Origin: Ailurus styani
Lineage: Eukaryota > Chordata > Mammalia > Carnivora > Ailuridae
Length of the DNA: 64,000 nucleotides
Reading direction: 5' to 3'
Assembly: GCA_002007465.1 (NCBI GenBank)
Contig: LNAC01000861.1
Span: 124,314 to 188,313, forward strand
Shown: positions 27,789-41,908 of the stretch, one piece after another
Numbering within the stretch: position 1 is the stretch's first letter
Layout: every line of letters begins with the position of its first letter
The notes under the pieces: model-generated
What the model was told of the DNA's origin: nothing
What the model saw: the letters and a program-made list of their open reading frames with translations, nothing else
Databases searched by the model: none
Translations under genes and position numbers: made by a program

Positions 27789-29496
27789 GACAAAGAGAGA
27801 AAAATATTTACAACACATGACACAAAAAGGCTAATATCAAAATATAATGAGACTGCTTAGAAGTCAGTAAAGCAACAGACGACCTTCCTCATAGAGAAGG
27901 AGATAGAAATGAAAAGACAAATTCCTTCATTCCTCAAAAAAGGAAAAGAGAACAGTCAAAACATATAAAAACTGTTCAGTCTCACTAGTAAACAAAATTG
28001 TAGGAAGGGAAAGCAAAAAGGAAACCATCGAAACATAAAAATTGTTCAATCTCACGACGAATCAAAATTGTAAAATAAAACAAGAAAACCATTTTGCCTA
28101 CTTAAAAATTTTTTTGTATTAAGTTTGCATTTTCCAGTGTTTCACAAAATAGTTGACCTGTACTCTACTGGTGGAAACATAAGCTTTAGAGGACAAAAAC
28201 ATCATGTAAAACAATCCTTTCTGCATCTGTTTGAATTCACACATCCAATTCTGAGAACTAGCAGAAAAATAATTTTTAAGGTGCAGCAGGTTTGTGCACA
28301 AAATGGATGGTCATATATAATAATAATAAATATGGAATACTTTCCTAAATGATAGGAAATCTTTTAAACAATGTTAGGACATATACAGAAAAATATCAAG
28401 CAAGACATATCTCAAAATATTCTCCAAGATTAACTGTGATTTTTAAGATTGCCTTTTCTTTTCTTTTTGTTTATTATTGTTTCCTAATTTTTCTTTGAAT
28501 ATTGTAAGGGTCATTTTCTTCCATTAAAAATGCATGCATATTTCAAACATTAATTTAGAGTTCATGAACCATACAGATACACTTACTCTCCTAGAAAAAC
28601 AATCTCGATGTTGATTTCTCCTGCCTTATGGCGGAGAAAATTCCTCAGGAAAGCAGTCACACTGTCAACTGTAATGTTTCCACAGACCACGATGAACCTA
28701 GGGAACAAGACTATGTGAGATGGATCATCTGAGGAGCAGAAGTATCTTCCTGTCAAGATTTAGAGATAGACAATTTTCTTAAGCTTAGTTTTAAATCAAT
28801 CTGGTATTTGAATTACCCAGATTTTAAAAATAGAAACAATGAAGATTCCATCTCCAATAAGAAGAAACATCAGATTTCTGTAGTCCCAATTCATCCCATG
28901 TTGTGTATGAATCCAAACATTTGAATTATACATAAATTTTCACGAACACAGTAATAACTATCATAATCGCTATGTTTTTCACAGTTATTATAACTTATAA
29001 TGGACTGGTGCATGTGTTATTTCACTTGATTTTTTTCACTTGCTTCCTGATCAGCTGATCTAGTCTTTTTTCAAAGGAACAACAGAGGCTCAGCATGGTT
29101 CATTGATTTTCTCATAGTCAAACAGCATGGCAGAGGTGGCAGTTCATTCTAGATTATTGCGGTTTCTCTTCCACATCAAAAATTAGCTAGTCCCTACGAA
29201 AAAGTGAATCCAATGGGAAGACATCTAGGACAGGTGCAAAAATCTATGCATGTAACTTTTACAGTGAAAAACAGCTGTCAATTTCCTTGGGTTTCATGCA
29301 TTTAAAGAAGCTATTTTCCCCTCTATTACTCATTTAAGGAAACTGAAAGGGTAGACTTGGCCTAACTTAACCTTAAATTTTCCAGACCTTTTGGGGTACT
29401 TTGGCATGTGTTCCACATCCCTTTCCTGCAATAAATTGGATCAGATTTTGGCTTATCTAGTTCATGTCACTGTTTTCAATATTTGTTTTTCACTCA

Positions 29497-29557
<61 letters not shown>

Positions 29558-32500
29558 TTACTTCCCCTTTTAGACTCCTAAATCAATCTTGGTTCTCGTC
29601 CAATTGTGCTGAGACCACTCACTCCAAGAGAGTTTCTCTTCACTGTACCTGTTTCCTCTATAGCAGATGGAGATTAAATAAAAAAGAATAGCTTCAAATT
29701 TAAGCTATCCAATCCATCCTCTCCTTCTTAGATGTGAAAATCATAATGGAAATTGAAGTAACACATCACAGAGAAATAGGGTAAAAAAACAACGCCAACT
29801 CTGATTTCCCTTCTGGAACAGGTGGCTGTGACATGGACAAAACAGGTGATCTCTGAAGTGTTGTAGAAACTGTGGAAATTGTTCTTCCCCCTAGCAAACC
29901 TCTGCCTGTGAATGAGCCCCCATACGGCATAGAGGGATTTAGTCCAAGACAACAGAATTGAAGTCAGTATTTTAAATTTGAACTGTGGCTTTAATTTGAT
30001 CCATTACGTGAAGTTAGCCCTAAGTTAACCATATGATTAAAATGAATAGGAGAGTTAGTAATAGATGTAAAAGTTAGTGATAAGAGATGTAGAAATGTTG
30101 CTATAATCAATACTTGACAAGAAATGACAACATTATCTGTCATTTTAGTTGATTTACTATGGGCTAAGCATCCATATAGCAGTGATTATCAAATAGCAAA
30201 TATCTTCTTATGGTATTTATTTTAACACAAACCTCTTGGGTATATGAAGGACCTTGCAAGATATTCACCTAGGCCAGGCAATAGGTATTTAGAAAGGGAT
30301 ATGTGACTAGTAGGATTTCTCAAACTGTGGAAATTATACTTGAAAGCTATACTTACTTCTTCCCTTTGACTACTTCATAGGAACTGGTGTATTTCCTCTT
30401 GTTAGCAAAGAGTTCCACCATTTCAGGGACATAATTCGCAAATAGGACCTAAAAAGATCAGCAAATAAAATCTTAGATGTCTTTATTTTCAAGAGTCCAA
30501 AATTCTGAGATTATAAAGGAAAAAGAAGGTACATAAAACTTTCTCTTATTTAGGAGGGTGTGACTGTGAACTGTTTTTAAAAGGCAGACCATTTTTCTTC
30601 CTTACTACAAACTTTGGATTTGGTTTAAATAGAATAAAATGCTTTGCAGCATTCAAAATGTTGAAAGCAAAGACAAGCAATAAGGCAAGCTTCCTGCCCA
30701 TTTTGTTCCCTAGTCACATCTACCGGCCTTTCTGACTCTTTGAGTTGGTACTACTTGAGGCCTTAGAAAAAAATAAAGCATGTGGGACAGAGAGGGGTTC
30801 AGGAAAAATGAATGAATTGGGGGGATGTAATAATATGGACAGAGGAATATCAGTAAGGTGGAGTAGAGAATTCTGTTAATGGTTTTTAAGGGATTGAAAT
30901 AAGGTCACTAAAAGAAAAGGAAGTTTCCTTTGTCCATGACACAGTCCTGAACCAAGTACAGATGTTCACATATCTGAAATAGAACACTAGTTCAGAGAGA
31001 GCTTACTCATTTGGTCTGAAGAGAACAGAATTTTCTTCAAATCAAATCTCAATTGCCCTTCATCCTCTTTGGAAGAAAGACTTTAGCCTGATGGCCAAAG
31101 ATTAAGGAATATAAGGTTGCTCAATTCAGTGTAGAGGCTAATAGGGAAAGTCTGCTCTCCTTAGTCTGCCATCTTAATCTTTGGCAATCAAGCAATTACG
31201 TCATGCAATCCAGGGGATGCAGTTTGGAAAATATGGGCTCTAAATATCTTTCCATTTCATTTGACACCTGCTCTGAACAATGCAACATTCACTCTCAAAC
31301 CTATATTGTTTTATTTCTCACCATTAACTACATGTTTTTGGTTTATGTAGCTATATTCAAAGATATAAAAATATTCTTCACCAAACTCCCCAGAGTGAAA
31401 AACATGATGAAGGTCCGTCCTAGGGATGTCTTGGCTACCACATCTCCAAAGCCAACAGTTGACGTTGTTGCCATGACCAGGTAAATAGATTCAAAATATG
31501 ATATATTCTGTGAATTTCTACCTTTGAGCCAGGGATCACCAGAATTTTCCACCTGTCCGAAGAGAGGAGATTCAGGAAAGGTCACTGAGTGGAATCCAAG
31601 GGAAAGTTTATAAAGAATAGGCAAAACACTCGACTAGTTTCATTTAATTCAATCCAAATGAAGTATTAAGTGATTCCCAGGTTGCATTAAAGGGTTTGCA
31701 AAGTGTGGGTAGTGACTGTGAAGTCTTGGGTTTCTTCATTGTGATTACCGCTGAACTCTGAGGTGACATGTAGCTTGAGCCCACATTTGGAGTGCTCCAC
31801 CAGGGAACTGGCTGCCTATACCTCTTTCTCTTCGTTTGGGCAAATTGTTGCATCTGAGACTCATGAGACTCCGAAGGCTCTCAGATCAAGCAATTATTAT
31901 TTATTCTCGTTTTCCACGAGCTCATGATTATCATTAAAAAAGAAGCACTTAAAAAAATGAAGAAGCCCTTACACAAGCACTTCATTTCAATGAGCTTAAG
32001 CACATGAATTCTAGTGTCTAAGGAAAAGCAAACAAACAAGTTTTCCAGGTCATTCCCCACCTCCAAAAAAAAAAAAATCTTTTCAGTGATTAAAAAAAAA
32101 CTCTGAAGAATATTTCCTTGGATTTCTCCCTAAGTCTTCACATTTTAAGAAAACTAAATTTACTAGATTATCTTTTTTATATTATATAAAATGAGTAACT
32201 CAGGCAATGGCACTATACTTCATATTTATAGTATATACATAAAGTTATAAATATGATATATATCATATATAACAAACAATAATTACATAGTATATACAAC
32301 TTTCCTTTTTCCATTTTTAGACTTTTTTTTCTCAAATAGCTTACATATTTCCTATGTTTTCCATTTCTACTTAGCACAAAAATGATAAAATGTTAGAGAT
32401 GCTTGGTGAAAGTAGGTTTTTTGTTTCAGTGTTAAGCACTTAAACAGAAATTAGAAATAACATTGTTCGTTTAGGTATTTGATAACTTTTTTAAAGTGAC

Positions 32501-33105
32501 CTTTTCTGGGTACGTGGGTGGCTCAGTTAGTGAAGTGTCTGCCTTAGGCTCAGGTCACGATCATGGGGTCCTGAGATCGAGTCCCACATCAGGGTCCACT
32601 TTTCTCTCTTCCTCTGACCCCTTGAGCTCTCTCTAGTGCCCTCTCTCTAAGAAATAAAATCTTTAAAAAAATAAAAATAAAAGCGACCTTTTAAGTTGTT
32701 TTTTTTTTTTTGTTTTTATTTATTTATTTGAGAGAGAGAGCAAGCAGGAACAGGAGAGGGGCAGAGGGACAGGGAGTGGGGAGCCCAATTCGGGGCTTGA
32801 TCCCAGGATCCCGAGATCATGAAGTGAGAAGCTTACCTGACTTAGCCATGCAAGTGCCCCTAAAAATGAACTTTTTTTTAAGATTGATGAGTAGGTTGGT
32901 TAAGCGTATGGACTCCTATAATACCCTACTCCAAAATAAGGAAGAGATCATACATCTATATTTAACTCCCATGGCTGGCAGTGGATTTTGTTGCAAAGTC
33001 TACTAATCTGCTTCCACTAACTTCTTGAGTCTTCACTGTTTTCTGAGACTAGTATATTATAAAACCAGTTTAATGACAAGATTAAGTCATATATAGGTAT
33101 TTAAG

Positions 33106-33156
<51 letters not shown>

Positions 33157-36100
33157 AATCCTGGGGGGGTATATGTATTACCCCCCAGGATTAAAACAGT
33201 TGCTTGAGATAATTTCAAGCTAAAACCCCATAGTGGTTTTTTTTAACATCTCAGAACAGGAGTTCAATCCTATCCTGGCACAAGTTTATATAAATGAAAA
33301 CTAAACTTATTTCAACCTGAAAATCTCCTTCACAAATTAAATCACTCTCTAAGGTTTAGCTCACTCTCTTTGGGAGTATTTAGGGATTCATCCCCATCTC
33401 CTCTTTCCCTCCCTGCACCTCTCTCAGCTTCAGCAGCCTCCCGCTGGCCTACTTGTCCACTCTGCTCTCCCTTCTAACCTTGGGAGCATAGACCTATCAG
33501 TCCCAGGTCGGAAATAAGCTAAGTTATGGTAAAGGATTATGGATCAATGTCAAGAAATGGAATAATTTTCTGTTTATAACTCCATCTTTCAAAACTGAAA
33601 TGCTATGTTTTAAAACTTCATGTTCTTCAGCTTTGGATAAGAAATGCTATAGAGGAGGACAAAGGATGCTCTCCCATCTCCTCTCACCTCCTCACCATTT
33701 GCACGAGTTGTTATCTTTATATTGTACATGTGCATGTAGTCTGCAACCATAATTCCCTCAGTGATATCTTAGTCGACTTCTAATGCATTCAAAAATCATC
33801 ACCATTACTTTATATCATGGTTTCCTCTTTCTTGAGTTCCTGGTTTTGATTCATCTCCTATGCGGCTGGATTTTACCATCAGGATACATTTCTGAAAGGG
33901 ACACATGCGTGCTATTTTCTCTTGAGTACTTAAAATGACAGGATAGGCTGTACTTTCACGCAACTTTGCAGACTGTACTCTAACACCTTTGGTACTGATG
34001 GATGTTGACAAGAAATCTGAGGCTGGTTTTCATGTCTCCCCCTCACATAGACTTTGGTTTCTTCTGCTTGGATTCTCTCCTTATCCTTAAAGGTCAGTAA
34101 ACTGCTCCAGAATATGATTGGATTATGTAATTCAGGGTCATTTTTCCTGGCATACAGTATACCCTTTAACCCACAGGTTCAAGACTTTATTTTAAACCAG
34201 TTTTATGGTGCCATTTGCCATGTCCTTTTCTTCAGGAACACTAATTTTATAGTCTGTTCAATCGACATTGCTTGGAGTGCCTTTGTTCTTTCCCATGTCA
34301 GTGTTTTCGTCGCAATCCTGTCCACCATGTTCCTAAGCATGGTTCTGTCACATTGATTACATTTTGGTTCCCTCTAATGTAGTTTTCAGCTCTGATAATA
34401 CTTTGTCCTTTTTCCCCGATATTATTCAACCCATTTTTCTAACTCCTGTTACTGATTGATAATCCTTTATTTCAAACCTTATGTATTTTGTTTGAATTCG
34501 TATTTTTAATTTCTAAAGTCTTTTATTAGCATTTTTTTCTCAAATATGGATGTGTTTGTTTCTTAACTTTTCCTTTGTTTCCTTGGACAAATTATCTTAT
34601 AATTGTTATTCTTCTAATGGTTATATTAAAGAACTGTCATTACACTGATGTCTCTCTGTACTCCACCACACTTTCTTATTATTTTTGGCAGAATTTAAGC
34701 ATGTGTACTATCCTGATTACTTTCTGGTTAATATTCACTTTTTAATGGTATCAACTTTTAGCTGAAGGCCAATAAGTATATGTGAAGATGGTGAGCTGGG
34801 ACAATTACTCCTTCCATTTTGGTCTGTCATTTCAAATATCCACCCCCAAGAAAATCTGCCCTTTTCTTTGCTCTGGGATCTAGCTCTTCTAGGTTTTCAA
34901 CAGATGTTGGGGTGACTTACAGTGGGTCCACTTACATCACAAGCCATCTGGTTTCTTCTCCATCTTTGTCTGCATTCATCCTTCACTGGAAGTCTCCTCA
35001 CCTGGGTGACTAGATGCCCAACAAATGCCCAACAAGGCCACGTGTTCACATGTTTAGAACAAATGCGCAAGAGACTTTGATTCAAGTGAGCCTGGTGGAA
35101 ACTGTGTCCAACCCAAGAGCACAGGCTATTAACAGGGAGCAGCTAGTCTTCAGCTAGGACTGTTGGTGGTTGTGGGAGAGTGGACTGCCAGAACTCTGTA
35201 TTTCCCCAAAGAGTCCAGGAATCTGAACTTTTATGTGAGCTCACCATAAAAGTGAGCAAGCAATAAAAAAATAGAACAGAAAATACAAACTAATTAGGTC
35301 AAATAAAATATGTTGACAGGCCACCTCCAGCCTAAGAGTCCTTCACTGGAATTGCTACTGAAGATGAAAGAGTCCCATTACCATGCTTTCTCCTGTAGCA
35401 CTCTCTTGCCTACCATCCTGCGATGACCAATAGGTCTTCAGGAGGACACGTGATTGCTGTTCCCATGGCGGACCCATGCACTAGGTGCAATCCTCTAGAT
35501 CCAGAATCTGCTTGTATTGCTGTGATCTTCTCTCAGGGCAATTTCTCTCCTGCTTGAGGACTAAGGAGGAATATGGCAGGTTTCAGATTTCTTAAAGGTT
35601 CATATCATGGTTTGCATTTGGTATTTGACATTTTGCTTGTCAGCTTAAGAGGGTAAATTCAAATTTTTTTTCTTTTTTATTGTTAATGTTTTAATCAATT
35701 TTGAAAGAAGGACTCACAGGGAAAAGAGGCCTGCTGCATTTTTTGTTTTGTTTTGCTTTTCTCAAAGACCTCTGCTTTTAAGATCCTACTTCAATTTCTG
35801 CATTTTAAATGACTGCTCCTCAACTGTCCTCAAGCAATAAAGTACAGGAGTTTGTTCCTTATTGTTGAAATCTATTTATTACAATGTCGATTATGTGAGA
35901 TAAGAATGAGCCTTTCCTACAGGCAAAGGAGGCAGCTATATATGCAGACTGATTTCAGGAGAACCAAGAAAGCCCCAAAGCTCCCCTTTGCAACTCACCA
36001 ATTCCTCTCCCACAACACTCCACCTTCATTAGTGTGAATATCTCTCACTGCCTTCATTTCTTGACTTTTTATTCTTTTGCAAAATGCTGAGTCCTCTATG

Positions 36101-39100
36101 AAGATATAGCAATAAGATTCACCTATTGCTTATTCTTTTGAAGGGTAAGTTTGTTAGATCCTTTCCTGAGAGCAAGTTTTCAAAGTTGAAAGAAGGAACA
36201 TAGATACCTTGAGTACAAGAAACATGTATTTGTGAAAAATATGGGGGTGCAGAAGACCCACAAAGGGGAAGTAAAATGATAAACTTCACACAATGAAACA
36301 GGAGTTCAGAGGGCTTACCTGCATTTTTAAAAGAAAAGATATTCACGCTGACCAGGAAGATTTTAAAGAGTTTGTTGAGATGCTTACCAAGTGAATGAAT
36401 CCTGCAGCAGTGAACCAGGTACTGAGAACTATTGATAACAGTTTGGAAAATTTCACTGCATTGCTAGAGGAAGAAAGACAAAAAACTGTTGGGTTTTGAC
36501 TGGTTCCAGAAAAACAATACCCCGTCCTCTAAAATATGGCTACTCTTCTGTGCCAGAAGCAATGGTACACTTACCTGGGAGCATTATTAGAAATGCAGGA
36601 TCCCAGGCCCTGCCCCTGATCTATAGATCTGTAGCCTCTGCTTGATTCATATACACATTAGGGTCTGAGGTGCCCAGCTCTGAACATAGCCAGTCACACA
36701 CACTTGTTCAAAAACTTTACATGTTGCTATGACATCCACTAGCCTGATATTATATTACTTTTAAAAATATACGTGTATCGGGGCACCTGGGTGGCTCAGT
36801 GGGTTAAGCCTCTGCCTTCAGCTCAGGTCATGATCTCAGGGTCCTGGGATCTAGGCCCGCGTTGGGCTCTCTGCTCAGCAGGGAGCCTGCTACCCTCTCT
36901 CCCTCTGCCTGCCTCTCTGCCTACTTGTGATCTCTCTCTATAGCAAATAAATAAATAAAATCGTTAAAAAAAATACGTGTATCATCATAAGATAAATTTG
37001 ATAGATTTCTTTTTTTTTAAGATTTTATTTATTCATTTGACACAGAAAGAGAGTTTACAAGTAGGCAGAGAGGCAGGCAGAGAGAGGAGAGAGGAGGAAG
37101 CAGGCTCCCTGCTGAGCAGAGAGCCCAATGCGGGCTTCGATCCCAGGACCCTGGGATCATGACCTGAGCCGAAGGCAGTGGCTTTAACCCACTGAGCTAC
37201 CCAGGCGCCCAATTTGATAGATTTCTACTTTGTCTAATAACAGTACAAAGTGCAGCATCCTAGGAATCCAGAGAATGGGTTTGCAAAATGGAGTTTTGAG
37301 TCAATCACAGAAATGTCTTATATTGCTAAGCTCATACCAAGATCTTTGAGCGAAGGGGATCAGACAAGCTCCTGTTTTCCTAAGTAAAGCTCTAGAGTTT
37401 AGCTGAAATCTCTATGGTTTTCAGGTAGGGCCACCTATTATTACACAAGAACAGCCCAGTCCCAACTGCATGAACACTTAGCAGTGAAATCCACCTGGCC
37501 TATAAAATCCGATGCTTCTAGGGAGAACACAAAGGCGTGGAGATTTTCAATGGGTAAGATTAAACCAAACTTCTTTAAACTTTTGAAGAGCAGCTCAAGG
37601 TACTTTGAACATTTTTTTTTTGAGACAATTAGGTGGTTCTATTTTTGTAAGCAATTTCATGGCTGCTACTGGGTACCTCATGCCCAGAGAAATTGGTCTT
37701 ACATTCCTAAACAGAAGAAAAGTGAATCATGATAGCAAGTATGTAGAACCAAAGCCTCTGAATTACTTTTATTTTAAAACTCTTTTGCAGGCGAGCCAGA
37801 ATTAAAGTCTAAATGGACTTGCACATTGTAGCTCTGCAAAACAAAGAAGAAACAAACTCTTTCATGTGATGGCAAACTTCTCAGCCACCATATGATATTA
37901 ATACAATGGGAGTGAGTGAGTGAATAGCATCTTGGAAGCTCAGGGATTTCATGGTATTCTGATTCCCATTAGAAGATGGGAAATGAGCTGAAGGTTCATG
38001 TTACATTTTAATTTCCTAATCCAAACCAGCAAGTAAGCAGGACTTAAGGCAGGGCTAGCATTTACCTGGTTCTGATGGCTCGGAGAATTTGCAGGATTTG
38101 AGGGAGTTCTAGCAGTCGCAAAGCTCTTAAGAACCGTAAACCTACAAAGCAATCAAAAGGAGAACTCTGCCAAAAGGAGAGGGTCACTTCAGGGAGTACT
38201 CTATGTTATAACACAGTTGGGACTACTCCATACTCTTCCTCTCCCAGAGACACTCAAATACAATATAAGACACCACAGGTTTAAAAGCATGACCACTAGC
38301 TCAAATCCTGGTCCTGACACTAAACAGCTGGTGTAATCCAAAGCCGTTCCCTTCACTTCCCTATTTCCTCATCTACAAAATGGGAATTATAAGTACCCAC
38401 CTCATAGGGCTGTTGAGCTAATCATAGAAAGCATGCAGAAGCATGGCTCATGTATCATAAACACCACTCAACATCTTACTCTATTCAACTTCTCTTTAGA
38501 CCAGGCAGTCGATGACTCATAAACCCCTTAAACTCCTCACTACAGAATCTCCATGATCTGCTTCTCAGTTTTTGCATGATGTTTTACTTTACGTAGTCTG
38601 AGAAATGGGATGGCAAGAATATTTGATAGTTAATAGGTAACAGTACAAAATTCCATAAAAACTGATAAAAGCCATCTAATGCTCACATGCTGTCCCTACA
38701 TCCACATTAAAGACAAAATAATTAAATAAACTTCTAACATGTCCCAGCCTCTCCGGATAGGAGGCTTTTCATCTCTTTCAGTCCCTGTGGGATTCCAGCC
38801 TAAAGGTGCAGGAGGATGGGACGTTTGGGCCTCACCTCCTGGGTTGTCGACGAGCCAATCCGTAAACAATAAACAACTACCATCGCCTACTCTGCATCAT
38901 GTATACCACCAGGTACTGAGGTTAAAAAAAAGTAAGCTCTGAAAATATGTTACAAAACCATCTAATCATGATGAGAATATTTTTAAATGGCATTTAGGCT
39001 TTAAAGGAAAATGAAGGACTCTTATGAGTGAAGGTGGACTTTTTTTTTTAATAGATTGATTCTGATTCCCAAAACACACTTACCCAGCCAATTACTCTTC

Positions 39101-39342
39101 AAATAATAAGAAATAAAGGTTGGTGGAATAGTAAAGATGTCTACAATAGAATTCATCTCCAACCAGAACTTGATCTTGTCATCAGCTGCCACAAACTATG
39201 AAATAGAAACAAAAGACTCCAAATTCTGTTACCCTCGACAATTTTAAAATGAATGTTAAGAGTGGTTTCATTCAGCTACATTTCATTCATCCACTGAAGC
39301 TTTGATCTCATTATAAGCATATATATATATATATATATACAC

Positions 39343-39375
<33 letters not shown>

Positions 39376-41861
39376 CACATACACACACACACACAGGTAC
39401 AGATGTGTACTTAGCTATATAGATGAATATGTTAGTATAGATAAATACATATATATTTATATAGATATAAGGACAGTACCTTTAGTGGGTGTTCAATAAA
39501 GGAACATGAACCAAAATCTCACCAGATTTACTCACCAGATCTTAACTCTCACACTTCAGATAAACACTTTGACCTTCCTGCTGCTCCTAGAACTTTCTGA
39601 TTTATATAATTGCATAGATAAAGCCTCCTATTTGTGAGCCTCCTATTTTTGAGCAATGAAGATTTAGGATGGCCTTCAATAGAAAAAGTACAACTATCTA
39701 GAAGTTTGACTGGCCAAACCCTGTGTCTGAGCTTCCCTATTTAGATTAAGAAAGTAAACAGTTCCAGAGGGAGATTACTGTAAAAAGATTTTGATGGTCA
39801 GTGTGGTCAGAGTTTTTTTTGTTTGTTTGTTTGTTTGTTTTTTAAAGATTTTATTTATTTATTTTGACAGAGAGAGATTGCAAGTAGACAGACAGGCAGG
39901 CAGAGAGAGAGGAGGAAGCAGGCTCCCTGCTGAGCAGAGAGCCCGATGCGGGCCTCGATCCCAGGACCCTGAGATCATGACCTGAGCCGAAGGCAGAGGC
40001 TTTAACCCACTGAGCCACCCAGGCGCCCTTGTGGTCAGAGTTTTGAAGGAAGGTCATAAAAATATAGTCATACACATACACACACACACACGCACACACA
40101 CACACACACACATACACAGAATCTCCCATAAACATGGGATGGATAAATACAATGAAATCTAGTTCTAAGATGGATCCTCAATAAACATCTGTGGGAGGAG
40201 AGAACTATTTAATACATGTATAACAAAAATAAAACAAAGAAATGAAAGTATTTTATATAGTTAAATGGCACATATGCCATCAGTGGCATCAGTGGAGCCA
40301 ATGACATCTTCCAAGACTATTACTCACGTTTGCTAGCTTGTGGTTATTAGTAAAGCTTTCTCACTGGTAGGTGGGAAGCCAATAAGGACAGTGTGATAGG
40401 ATGATGATATTTAAAAAGGAATTATTTGCATTTGCATTGGGATTTTTGGCCTATATACAGTTTCAAGTGCAAGAGAGAGTTTTCATGCCTCTTTATACAT
40501 TGGACAATTTAGGGCACAGACCTTCTAGTTTTAGAGCCTGAAAACATAGGCAGATTGTACAACTAAGTCACATACAGACCTCTTTGGATTGCACCTGTTG
40601 TGTTCATCTGTTTACTCCCACTTTCCATAGATACTTACTCTCAACCCAAAATAGAAACTAAAGAACACATTGAAAGTCAAATCAATAGGGATGGTTTTGT
40701 CTTCATATGAAGAACAGCTTCCAACAGGGCTGGAAAAGAAACAAGAGCAATGTATAAAGATGTACATTTTAAAAGCTCTGACTATACAAGACCAAATGAA
40801 GAGAAAGAGTAGTCAATGTTCTATTTATTCACCATGAATGGTTAATCCAAGACACAAATTCAAATCATAAGGAAATTACTTTTCTCTTGGGAAGAGAGGT
40901 ATCCACAAACAAAACCACAGAGTGCACACTGAGTTGAAAATAACAGGACAGGGTTCCTGGGTGGCTCAGTGGGTTAAAGCCGCTGCCTTCGGCTCAGGTC
41001 ATGACCCCAGGGTCCTGGGATCGAGGCCCAAATTGGGCTCTCTGCTCAGCAGGGAGCCTGCTTCCTCCTCTCTCTCTCTCTGCCTGCCTCTCTGCCTACT
41101 TGTAATCTCTCTCTCTCTGTGTCAAATAAATAAATAAAATCTTTAAAAAAAAAAAAGAAAAGAAAATAGCAGGACAATTACCTGTTCTTCCTTTCATAGA
41201 GCTTATTGGTTCCATTTCTGCTTTATCAATGAGCGTTCAGAGGCATAGAGATTATGTGGCTCTTTTTGGTTTGCAAAACCATCTACCCAGCCAGGACATT
41301 CTGGCTTCTGTAACCCTCTGATACAGAGCTACTCTAAGTCAAATGGATTGATCTGAACTCAAATTTAAGGAAAATTTCCTAAAATATTAGTAAGGAATCC
41401 ACAAAACAAAGGCTGTTAGTTTCCCTAGGCTTTCTAAAATTGCCTGATTTCAGTGGTCCTGTAAGCCCAATTTTACTTTAGCTGGAAATCAAATATAATT
41501 CCCAGCTGATCAGTGTGGAGTTCAGATTAGATTGGGTTGTGTCCGGAAACCATTCTAACTTGGGCATAGAAGAAGAGACTGGCTTTAGAGAAGAGCAGAC
41601 ATTAACATTCTCCTTTATCCCAGATGGGGTCTAGCATTTGCCTTTCTCAAAACGATCCAAAGTTTTTGAAATCTGTGAGAAACCCTGAAACAACTGTAAA
41701 ACTTCTGTTTCAACACTTAGGGACTCTAAAGGCATAGAACACCCTCCTAAATGGAGACCACAGCTGGGGGCTTCCAGTCTCAGAGGTTCTAGAATAAACC
41801 TGGGTACAGTACCCCAACCCTTAGCAATGCACGATGATAGGACACAGGGGAAACTCGTGCA

Positions 41862-41908
<47 letters not shown>

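Noticed and set aside
27959..28075. Two similar blocks that could be a functional tandem array
   Set aside because: The match is imperfect and the text resembles L1 ORF2, so an old local duplication in a LINE remnant is enough.
31382..31552. Possible assignment to KCNMA1 (BK) instead of KCNU1
   Set aside because: The filter reads GFG rather than GYG, and the flanking residues follow SLO3 across all exons.
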